DNA of 5,433 bases, taken from Anaerolineae bacterium. GTDB taxonomy: Bacteria; Chloroflexota; Anaerolineae; DRVO01. Below, one piece after another: positions 1 to 4,959 of the stretch. Numbering within the stretch: position 1 is the first letter of the stretch; each line of letters starts with the position of its first letter. The stretch covers positions 1 to 5,433 of the forward strand of contig JAAYAV010000064.1 of NCBI GenBank assembly GCA_012719195.1, written 5' to 3'. The position numbers and the translations under genes are program-made. The notes under the pieces were generated by a model, which worked only from the letters and a program-made list of their open reading frames with translations, was not told where the DNA came from and searched no databases.

Positions 1-572
1 ACCAACATGGCCACCATGGAGTTGATGCCGACTCCGCCGATGCAGTCCCGCCTCATCTCGCGCCGGTGCGCCCGGAAAGGCTCGAACAGGGCAGAATCCG
101 GCTTCTCGAAGCTGAAGGGGACGCTCATCAGCTTCTCCACATCCGCCGATGTCTCGATGGTCTTCTTCACGTCCCAGCTCGTCTCGATGCCCTCGTCCTT
201 CTCGTAGGCCCAGGTCAGGTCGCCCTTGGGGGTAGGCAGGACGTAGGTATGGCGCGACCGGATCGGTCCCGTCTTTTCCACCGGCAGCTCGACCACCAGG
301 TCATCGGAGACCTCGCAGAAGCGCTGGTAACCTAAGCGCGAGAACACGCGCGGAATGGGCACCGGGCTGTAAGGGGGCCGCGGATCGCAGTGCTCCTCCA
401 CCAGGCGCGCCACCCGGATGAAGTCGGGCTCGGCGCGCCAGCCGCCGGGTTTCTCTTCGTCAATCCGCCGGTACGGCTGCCAGCTGATGGGCGAGGCGAT
501 GGGCACGCGATCGGCCGCCTCACCGCGGTAGGCCGCCATGATCCGGCGGCACGAGGTCTTGAGGTCAAACAC
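1..572 (-). CDS. Divergent uroporphyrinogen decarboxylase (URO-D) superfamily protein, 3' end beyond the window
   Basis: The reading frame is open from a GTG at 570-572 to the left edge, giving 190 complete codons with no stop, so the C-terminal part is missing. The N-terminus reads FDLKTSCRRIMAAYRGEAAD followed by RVPI, which matches the opening helix and 'RVP' strand common in URO-D/MtaA/CmuA-type proteins. Residues about 114-150 (TPKGDLT, then TSWDVKKTIE and DVEKL) match the 'TP.G.L ... W.v...i.. .eDle.L' stretch of the same superfamily. The MRQAGR signature of true HemE is absent, so haem synthesis is unlikely. Characterised relatives act as corrinoid methyltransferases or decarboxylases, but the substrate here cannot be named. 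The GTG is preferred over an internal ATG at 537-539 because AAGGAG (579-584) sits 6 nt upstream of the GTG and the family needs the residues before the ATG. It follows larA by 51 bp and may be co-transcribed. Superfamily call fairly secure, function unknown. Confidence 0.8.
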   Translation of the reverse strand, partial: MFDLKTSCRRIMAAYRGEAADRVPIASPISWQPYRRIDEEKPGGWRAEPDFIRVARLVEEHCDPRPPYSPVPIPRVFSRLGYQRFCEVSDDLVVELPVEKTGPIRSRHTYVLPTPKGDLTWAYEKDEGIETSWDVKKTIETSADVEKLMSVPFSFEKPDSALFEPFRAHRREMRRDCIGGVGINSMVAML

Positions 573-578
573 AGGGCA

Positions 579-584
579 CTCCTT
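579..584 (-). promoter_or_regulatory. Ribosome binding site deciding the GTG start of the URO-D-like gene
   Basis: The minus strand reads AAGGAG at 579-584, then 6 nt, then GTG at 570-572. No comparable purine-rich site precedes the next in-frame ATG (537-539). This supports the GTG start. The GTG at 577-579 that overlaps the site is in another frame and meets a stop after four codons. Confidence 0.7.
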
Positions 585-623
585 GCTCTAGTATGGCCAC
601 GGTAGCGGTGTTCACAGGCAACG

Positions 624-1883
624 CTAGGAGACCAGCGTGGGCACTACGAACGGCCCCTCCGGCAGCACCCCCACCCGCGGTCCCTTCTCCTGCACCAGTC
701 GCGCCACCGTCTGCTCCAGATCGGCGGCCGGCAGGAGCATCGCATCGCGGATTTGCTCCTCTCTCAGCCCGGAGCTGTGGACGTAGATGTCGGCCTGAAG
801 CTGCAGCTGCGCCTGGGCCTGCGCCTGCCACTGGTCGTGCACCGGTGCCGCGAAGGAACATACCTGCTCCAGCAGGGCCTGCGGCGACTCGGCGGCGCAG
901 ATGAGCTCGGCGTAGCGACCGTGGGCGGGGAGGCCGTCCCAACACTCGGCCGCCATCACGATGGCGCCCCCGGGCCGCACCACCCGCGCCGCCGCGCTCA
1001 TTCCCTTCACCGCCTGGTAGAGGTTGAGGTCAAGCGGGTAGCCGCCGTTGCCCGTGACCACCACATCAAAAGGCTCCTTCACCGGGAGCAGCGCCGACTG
1101 GGCCACTGCCTCGCGAGCGGCGCGGTGGGCGGTCAGCATGTCGCCGGCATACACCCCGGAGAGCCGCTTCTCGCGGTTGAGGGTGACGTTCAGGATGAAC
1201 GTCGGTCGGGTGAGGAGCGCGGCCCGCTCGATCTCGGCGTACATCGGGTTGCCCTCAACCTGCAGCCAGGTCGCTCCCGGATGAGACACCATCTCGTAGT
1301 CATGCGCCCGCATGATGGTGTCGATTCCTGCCACGCCGGGCAGGACCGCCTTGGGCCCGCCGCTGAAGCCGGCAAAGAAGTGCGGCTCCACGAAACCGGT
1401 GAGGATGCGGACGTCCGCCTCCAGGTAGGCCCGGCACACCAAGAGCGGATAGCCCCGCTCGCTGGTGCCCACCGACACCAGTCCGTCGCGGTCCCAGGCA
1501 TCGTGCTGCCGGATGGGATAGCGATCCACCACGGCGTCGCCCAGCATACCCCGCAGCTCGGCGTCCGTCTGGGGCCGGTGCGTGCCCAGGGCGTTGATGA
1601 GGAGCACGTTCTCGGGCGGCACGTGCTCAAGCTCCGCCAGCAGCACCGGCAGGACGCGGTCGTTAGGCATGGGGCGGGTGATGTCGCTGAACACCACCGC
1701 TACCTTGTCCCCGGGGCGGACGAGCTCGCGCAAGGAAGGCGTCGCCAGGGGGCGCCGTAGCGCCTGGCGGATGGCCGCGGCCTCATCGGGCAGCGCGGGA
1801 ACGTCCTCCCGCTCCAGGACCGTCACGTCGCCCGCTAGGTGCGGTTCGAGCCATCCCCGCCCGTAGGCCAGCTTCACCTGCAT
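624..1883 (-). CDS. larA: LarA-family nickel-pincer-dependent 2-hydroxyacid racemase/epimerase (DUF2088/Lar_N)
   Basis: This 419-residue protein is close to the length of Lactiplantibacillus plantarum lactate racemase LarA (424). LarA uses a nickel-pincer nucleotide (NPN) cofactor to racemise 2-hydroxyacids by hydride transfer in the cytoplasm. The active-site set is intact: SDITR (D67, R70), GTHRP (H102), EPHFFAG (H168), GGPK (K178) and H194 in MRAHDY, with YQAVKG (Q290, K293) further on. The spacing H168-K178-H194 equals that of L. plantarum H174, K184 (cofactor tether) and H200 (nickel ligand), so an active NPN enzyme is likely. Residues 351-363 are a glutamine/alanine-rich run (WQAQAQAQLQLQ). 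The ATG at 1881-1883 is chosen because GGGAGGG lies 8 nt upstream; an extension to 1907 would run into the 1905-1936 palindrome. LarA homologues have diverse substrates (lactate, malate, aryl- or sugar-derived 2-hydroxyacids), so lactate is not assured; the gene symbol denotes the family. No cofactor synthesis gene (larB, larC, larE) is in the window. Confidence 0.93.
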   Translation of the reverse strand: MQVKLAYGRGWLEPHLAGDVTVLEREDVPALPDEAAAIRQALRRPLATPSLRELVRPGDKVAVVFSDITRPMPNDRVLPVLLAELEHVPPENVLLINALGTHRPQTDAELRGMLGDAVVDRYPIRQHDAWDRDGLVSVGTSERGYPLLVCRAYLEADVRILTGFVEPHFFAGFSGGPKAVLPGVAGIDTIMRAHDYEMVSHPGATWLQVEGNPMYAEIERAALLTRPTFILNVTLNREKRLSGVYAGDMLTAHRAAREAVAQSALLPVKEPFDVVVTGNGGYPLDLNLYQAVKGMSAAARVVRPGGAIVMAAECWDGLPAHGRYAELICAAESPQALLEQVCSFAAPVHDQWQAQAQAQLQLQADIYVHSSGLREEQIRDAMLLPAADLEQTVARLVQEKGPRVGVLPEGPFVVPTLVS

Positions 1884-1891
1884 CTGCTCAT

Positions 1892-1898
1892 CCCTCCC
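1892..1898 (-). promoter_or_regulatory. Ribosome binding site of the larA-like gene
   Basis: GGGAGGG on the minus strand lies 8 nt upstream of the ATG at 1881-1883 and fixes the start at MQVKL. An ATG at 1889-1891 is out of frame. The site lies only 6 nt from the foot of the 32-bp palindrome, so folding of that hairpin would lie at the edge of the initiating ribosome's footprint. Confidence 0.7.
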
Positions 1899-1904
1899 AA
1901 AGCA

Positions 1905-1936
1905 CACGCCGCCCCGGAAGCTTCCGGGGCGGCGTG
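1905..1936. repeat. Perfect 32-bp palindrome between the cyclophilin-like gene and larA; terminator or attenuator candidate
   Basis: The left arm 1905-1920 (CACGCCGCCCCGGAAG) is the exact reverse complement of 1921-1936, with no spacer and a HindIII-type AAGCTT at the centre. It begins 10 nt after the stop codon of the cyclophilin-like gene and ends 6 nt before the larA Shine-Dalgarno. In RNA it would form a very stable GC-rich hairpin. On the minus strand it is followed by TGCTTTGGG, a poor U-tract, so it is not a classic intrinsic terminator. A leaky terminator, an RNA-stabilising 3' hairpin for the upstream message, or a dimeric protein-binding site are all possible. Confidence 0.85.
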
Positions 1937-1946
1937 CCGGTCGCGC

Positions 1947-2318
1947 CTAGGCGCGTTCGATGGTGACAGTGGCGCCGTTGGGCACCTGCTTGAACACTTT
2001 GGGGTCGCCCTCCAGCTTGCCCATGACGTTGACCGGGCTGGCGGCGCGTACCTCGCCCGGCCCGCTCACCGGCGTGGAGCCGAAGAAGATGCAGAAGGCC
2101 GATCCGGGAGGCCAGTAGGCGATGTCGCCCAGTTCGACCACTTCGTCGGCACCCGGCTCCAGCCCCGCTCGCACGGGGATGCTGAAGTAGATCTCCTCGC
2201 CCCAGGTGTTGCCCCGCCCCTTGATCGGCAGCGCTTCCCAAAGAGCGTTGGCCGTGGGGGTGTCCTTCAGTGTTGCTTCGGCAGTCACGCTGCCGGCAGT
2301 GATGGTGATCTTGTGCAT
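1947..2318 (-). CDS. Small cyclophilin-like fold protein (TM1367/DUF369 type, PF04126)
   Basis: This 123-residue soluble protein has no signal peptide or membrane segment. It carries the two family blocks: TANALWEALPIKG with NTWGEEIYFSIP at about residues 22-48, and GDIAYWPPGSAFCIFFG with the later ASPVNV at about 64-98. These match the single-domain cyclophilin-like proteins typified by Thermotoga maritima TM1367. That fold resembles cyclophilin, but the family is not shown to be a prolyl isomerase in general and its role is unknown. The ATG at 2316-2318 is preceded by AAGGAG with a 6-nt spacer, and the length is usual for the family. It lies downstream of the phosphofructokinase across a 169-bp gap containing a repeat element, and upstream of larA by 63 bp. 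Family assignment is confident; any link to the sugar-phosphate or LarA chemistry is only by position. Confidence 0.88.
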   Translation of the reverse strand: MHKITITAGSVTAEATLKDTPTANALWEALPIKGRGNTWGEEIYFSIPVRAGLEPGADEVVELGDIAYWPPGSAFCIFFGSTPVSGPGEVRAASPVNVMGKLEGDPKVFKQVPNGATVTIERA

Positions 2319-2343
2319 GTGTCGCTCCTTAGTCTGTCGCGCC

Positions 2344-2473
2344 GACCTAACCCCCCGGCCCCCTTCCCTGAGAAGGAAGGGGAAGGAAGAGACTCCCTCC
2401 GGTTCCCCCTTCCCGCGTAGGGGAGGGTGGTCAGCCAGGCAAGCAAAGCGCCTGGCGAGTAAGGGGTTAGGTC
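2344..2473. repeat. 130-bp palindromic intergenic element with 11-bp terminal inverted repeats (MITE- or REP-like)
   Basis: The ends GACCTAACCCC (2344-2354) and GGGGTTAGGTC (2463-2473) are exact inverted repeats. Inside are three further hairpins: CCCCTTCC/GGAAGGGG (2360-2367 with 2375-2382, 7-nt loop), a C-rich/G-rich stem 2407-2414 with 2420-2427 (one G-U pair when read on the plus strand, 5-nt loop), and GCCAGGC/GCCTGGC (2434-2440 with 2450-2456, 9-nt loop). It encodes nothing convincing. This architecture and the CCTAACCCC ends resemble dispersed intergenic repeats seen in many GC-rich environmental bacteria, a comparison from memory. It fills most of the gap between the phosphofructokinase and the cyclophilin-like gene, and could act as a transcript-end structure. 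Only one copy is visible here, so repetition in the genome is inferred. Confidence 0.7.
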
Positions 2474-2487
2474 AGCCGCCCAAGGCT

Positions 2488-3711
2488 CTACGAGACCTTC
2501 TTCGGAAGCGCGACCTTCTTGAGGTAGGAGTACTTAGGCAGCGGGCCGCCGATGAGCGGCTGGGCGTACTTGACGAACGCCTCGGTGACGTCGTTGCCGG
2601 CCGGGCTCAGGAACTCCTCCGGGATGAGCTTCTCGGCGTTGGCGACCTTGTCCAGGTCCGCCAGGCCGAACTTGCTGCGATAGGGATCATCGCTGACACG
2701 CTCGATGGTGACCATCTTGCCGGTGACGCCGGCGATGGCCTGGCGCACCGCTTCCGCACCCGCCCCGTAGGCCTCGTCGCGGTCTACCGGCGACTGTAGG
2801 GCGGCGGAAACGCGCTGGATGGTACCGGGCTTGTCGAAGCGTGCCTTGAGCTTCAGCCGATCGGCGATGACGCTGCACAGGTAGTCGGCCACGCCGCCCA
2901 TCTGCGCGTGCCCGAATGCGTCCACGTTGATGGCCGAAGTGGAGGCCATGAGCGGCTTGCCGTCTTCGCCCTTCACGCCCTCGCAGACGGTGATCAGGCA
3001 GTAGCCCAGCCGATCGTAGACGTTCTGGACGTCGCCCAAGAAGCGATCCAGGTTGATGGGCTTCTCCGGAACGTAGATCAGGTGCGGGGCAGCGTCCTCG
3101 TGGTCCCGTGCCAGCGCGCTGGCAGCCGTGATCCAACCGGCATTACGACCCATGATCTCGACGATCTTGATCTTGTCCACGACGCCGATCGCTTCGGTGT
3201 CAAGCCCGGCGTCGCGCACGGATGACGCCACCCAGCGGGCGACGCTGCCAAAGCCGGGGCAGTGATCGGTGAAGGCCAGGTCATTGTCGATCGTCTTTGG
3301 GATGCCGACCGAGCGGACTTCGTAGCCCTTCTCCGCCCCCATCCGGCTCACGCGAGCGGCGGTGTCCATGGAGTCGTTTCCGCCGGTGTAGAAGAAGTAG
3401 CGGATGTCGTGTGCCCGGAACACCTCGATAATGCGGTCGTAGTCGGCCTCGGTCAGTTTATGTCGACACGAACCCAGGGCCGCCGCCGGAGTGCTGGTCA
3501 GCCCGGAGATGGTAGCGCGGTCCTCTTGCGCCAGGTCGATCAGGTCCTCGTACAGAACGCCCTCGATACCGTGCAGCGACCCGATCACTCCCGGGATCGT
3601 GTCGGCGTGCTTGAAGGCTTCCTCGGCCACACCGGCCACGCTGGCATTGATGACGGCCGTCGGCCCACCCGACTGCGCCACCACCAGGTTACCCTTCAAC
3701 TTCTCCGCCAT
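2488..3711 (-). CDS. Phosphofructokinase, probably pyrophosphate-dependent (diphosphate-fructose-6-phosphate 1-phosphotransferase)
   Basis: This 407-residue enzyme of the PFK-A superfamily phosphorylates fructose 6-phosphate to fructose 1,6-bisphosphate in the cytoplasm. Visible motifs are QSGGPTAVIN (13-22), TGGNDSMDTA (109-118), PKTIDND (138-144, catalytic Asp142 by analogy with E. coli D127), CPGFGS (151-156), EIMGRNAGW (185-193, substrate-contacting M-G-R), CEG (243-245) and GTIQR (296-300). Lys139 in PKTIDND and Asp113 in GGNDS, where ATP enzymes have Gly in both places, indicate PPi as phosphoryl donor; PPi enzymes are often reversible and some also use sedoheptulose 7-phosphate. The Asn112 in place of the more usual Asp is noteworthy but occurs in a recognised subgroup. 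The ATG at 3709-3711 is chosen because AAGGAG lies 8 nt upstream; a longer frame to 3756 would include that site and a non-family leader. It follows the aldolase by 141 bp. Family certain, donor likely. Confidence 0.93.
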   Translation of the reverse strand: MAEKLKGNLVVAQSGGPTAVINASVAGVAEEAFKHADTIPGVIGSLHGIEGVLYEDLIDLAQEDRATISGLTSTPAAALGSCRHKLTEADYDRIIEVFRAHDIRYFFYTGGNDSMDTAARVSRMGAEKGYEVRSVGIPKTIDNDLAFTDHCPGFGSVARWVASSVRDAGLDTEAIGVVDKIKIVEIMGRNAGWITAASALARDHEDAAPHLIYVPEKPINLDRFLGDVQNVYDRLGYCLITVCEGVKGEDGKPLMASTSAINVDAFGHAQMGGVADYLCSVIADRLKLKARFDKPGTIQRVSAALQSPVDRDEAYGAGAEAVRQAIAGVTGKMVTIERVSDDPYRSKFGLADLDKVANAEKLIPEEFLSPAGNDVTEAFVKYAQPLIGGPLPKYSYLKKVALPKKVS

Positions 3712-3719
3712 TTCGCTCA

Positions 3720-3725
3720 CTCCTT
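3720..3725 (-). promoter_or_regulatory. Ribosome binding site deciding the phosphofructokinase start
   Basis: AAGGAG on the minus strand is 8 nt upstream of the ATG at 3709-3711. It lies inside the longer in-frame extension to 3756, which argues that translation begins at MAEKLKGNLV rather than upstream. Immediately 5' of it is a tandem 8-bp repeat (3726-3741). Confidence 0.75.
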
Positions 3726-3741
3726 GCTGTGCCGCTGTGCC
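3726..3741. repeat. Tandem 8-bp direct repeat in the phosphofructokinase leader
   Basis: GCTGTGCC occurs twice without a gap (3726-3733 and 3734-3741), read on the minus strand as GGCACAGC twice, directly before the Shine-Dalgarno. It may be chance or slippage, or part of a leader element. No function can be assigned. Confidence 0.5.
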
Positions 3742-3748
3742 ACTAAGA

Positions 3749-3790
3749 AGAGCCACTCAGCCACGCTGCATGACAGGGGCCGGTGGCTCT
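3749..3790 (-). promoter_or_regulatory. Stem-loop with a competing second arm in the phosphofructokinase 5' leader
   Basis: AGAGCCAC at 3749-3756 pairs exactly with GTGGCTCT at 3783-3790 (8-bp stem, 26-nt loop). Within the loop, AGCCAC at 3759-3764 can pair instead with GTGGCT at 3783-3788 (6 bp, 18-nt loop). In the minus-strand transcript one 5' arm thus has two alternative 3' partners, 27 to about 53 nt before the ribosome binding site. This could be a simple leader switch, but the stems are short and chance is possible. Confidence 0.35.
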
Positions 3791-3811
3791 GTAGTCAGAT
3801 TCACACATTCA

Positions 3812-3840
3812 GGCGAGGGCGGCTTCCGTCCGCCCTCGCC
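3812..3840 (-). terminator. Hairpin just downstream of the aldolase gene; weak terminator or mRNA-stabilising structure
   Basis: GGCGAGGGCGG (3812-3822) and CCGCCCTCGCC (3830-3840) form an exact 11-bp stem with a 7-nt loop. On the minus strand it starts 12 nt after the aldolase stop codon and is followed by TGAATGTGTG, which lacks a proper U-run. It may terminate part of the transcription, or protect the 3' end of the isomerase-aldolase message, making the phosphofructokinase partly independent. Confidence 0.5.
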
Positions 3841-3852
3841 GCGAACAGCCTA

Positions 3853-4917
3853 CTAACCTCCGCAGCAGCAGCCTTCGTCACAGCAAAGGTACTGACTCAG
3901 CCAGTCCATGTCCTGGCCACGGACGCTCATCAAGTACTCCACCGCCTCGTCGGCGCCGATGCCTTCCTGCACGATCTTCTGGATAGCCATCGCCACAGCC
4001 ATGGGATCGTCATCGCCGGGGAAGAGGACGTTGCGGCCAACCAGAGCGCCGCGCACGTTTGCGCCCGCCTTCATGCCGTTGGCGAACTCGCCCAGTGTCG
4101 GGGTAGGGTCGCCCTTGGCATCGCCGCCCAGCATGAGGATGGGCAGGGTGGTAGCGTTGGCCACACGCTCGTAACCCTCGGCGTAGGGCAGCTTCAGCCA
4201 CAGGTTCATGGACGAATCGCCCAGAGCGCTCGCAACGCCGGCCACGCGCGCCAGCTCATCGGCCTGCTTCAGGACCGGGTACTTGACGCCTTCCTTGCGA
4301 ACCGGCAGGGGCTCCAGGAAGGTGGGCAGGCCGTAGGAGTTCATGTCGCTGATGGCCTGCGCGCAGTAGTCGATGGTCGCCAAGGAATCGGGGTTATCGA
4401 TGTCGAGGCGGAACATGATCTTGGCGCCGTCGAGGCCCAGGCGCGCCATGCTCTCGGCGGTGAACGAGGTCATGCGGTCGTCCATCTCGAAGGCAGCGCC
4501 GGCCAGGCCACCGCGGTTCATGCAGCCGATGATGACCTTGTTGTCCAGGAAGGACGGGCCACCGCCCTGGCGAACCAGGTAGTTCATGATAAACAGGTCT
4601 TCGATGATGTCCGTCGGGCCCATCACGCCGTCGAACTCACTGGCGGCGATGACGCGCAGCACGCGGCCCAGGTAGCCGAGGCGATCGGCCATGAGGAAGC
4701 TTTCGCTCCCGACGCCGGTCACGCGGCGGGCCGGATGGTCGGTGGCGAGGATGGACAGCTTGCCGTTGGTGGTAAGCGTGGTGCGCCGACGGCGCGCCAT
4801 GGCTTCCGCCTGGACGATGCTCGGTCGGTCGACACGGACAGCCGTGATGGCATCCTTCATCTCCTGCGAGAAGAACGCCGTCGAGTCAAACTTGAATCCC
4901 TTCAGGTCGTAAGCCAT
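3853..4917 (-). CDS. Class I aldolase-like (beta/alpha)8-barrel protein, Cgl0159 type, with cysteine-rich C-terminal tail
   Basis: This 354-residue cytoplasmic protein looks like a DeoC/LacD-type barrel. Recognisable blocks are LSILATDHPARR (54-65), DGVMGPTDIIEDLF (96-109), IIGCMNRGGLAG (129-140), DGAKIMFRLD (163-172), LPTFLEPLPV (197-206), LWLKLPY (239-245), ILMLGGD (260-266) and GALVGRNVLFP (290-300, phosphate-binding-like end). Lys242 in LWLKLPY sits where class I aldolases carry the Schiff-base lysine, so a retro-aldol role on a phosphorylated sugar is plausible. From memory, the Cgl0159 prototype lies in the Corynebacterium glutamicum myo-inositol catabolic cluster beside iolC. Unusual is the tail CCDEGCCCGG (345-354): five cysteines in eight residues, then TAG-TAG tandem stops. 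The ATG at 4915-4917 has AGGAGGGG 6 nt upstream. It follows the isomerase by 42 bp and precedes the PPi-type phosphofructokinase, whose product type it could cleave. Fold and class are confident; the substrate is unknown. Confidence 0.85.
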   Translation of the reverse strand: MAYDLKGFKFDSTAFFSQEMKDAITAVRVDRPSIVQAEAMARRRRTTLTTNGKLSILATDHPARRVTGVGSESFLMADRLGYLGRVLRVIAASEFDGVMGPTDIIEDLFIMNYLVRQGGGPSFLDNKVIIGCMNRGGLAGAAFEMDDRMTSFTAESMARLGLDGAKIMFRLDIDNPDSLATIDYCAQAISDMNSYGLPTFLEPLPVRKEGVKYPVLKQADELARVAGVASALGDSSMNLWLKLPYAEGYERVANATTLPILMLGGDAKGDPTPTLGEFANGMKAGANVRGALVGRNVLFPGDDDPMAVAMAIQKIVQEGIGADEAVEYLMSVRGQDMDWLSQYLCCDEGCCCGG

Positions 4918-4959
4918 CGTGAACCCCTCCTAGTTGATGGACGGTATGGTCCGGTTAGT

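Noticed and set aside
332..568. A 78-codon minus-strand frame within the URO-D-like region.
   Set aside because: It is in a different frame from the 190-codon open frame that carries recognisable URO-D motifs and its own ribosome binding site.
603..626. A short inverted repeat (TAGCG/CGCTA) at the larA stop codon, considered as a terminator.
   Set aside because: The stem is only 5 bp with a 14-nt loop and no U-run; too weak to call.
795..833. A glutamine/alanine-rich run in LarA (QAQAQAQLQLQ), considered as an inserted repeat.
   Set aside because: The protein length matches the family and the WQ-x-Q pattern there is usual in LarA homologues, so it is more likely a low-complexity helix than an insertion.
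565..945. A 126-codon minus-strand frame overlapping the end of larA and the gap before the URO-D-like gene.
   Set aside because: It is an alanine/glycine/arginine-rich out-of-frame product of GC-rich DNA with no motif, and it overlaps larA over most of its length.
753..1760. A 335-codon open frame on the plus strand opposite the larA-like gene.
   Set aside because: It mirrors the LarA coding frame, is rich in His, Arg and Gly without any family motif, and the minus-strand frame has a complete set of LarA active-site residues and a ribosome binding site.
1839..2420. A 193-codon plus-strand frame across larA, the cyclophilin-like gene and the gap after it.
   Set aside because: It overlaps two well supported genes in antisense and ends inside the palindromic element, giving low-complexity proline/arginine-rich sequence typical of spurious translation of such repeats.
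3785..3811. A possible promoter for the phosphofructokinase downstream of the aldolase hairpin.
   Set aside because: No -35/-10 pair with reasonable match and spacing could be found; an internal start site remains possible but is not supported by the sequence.
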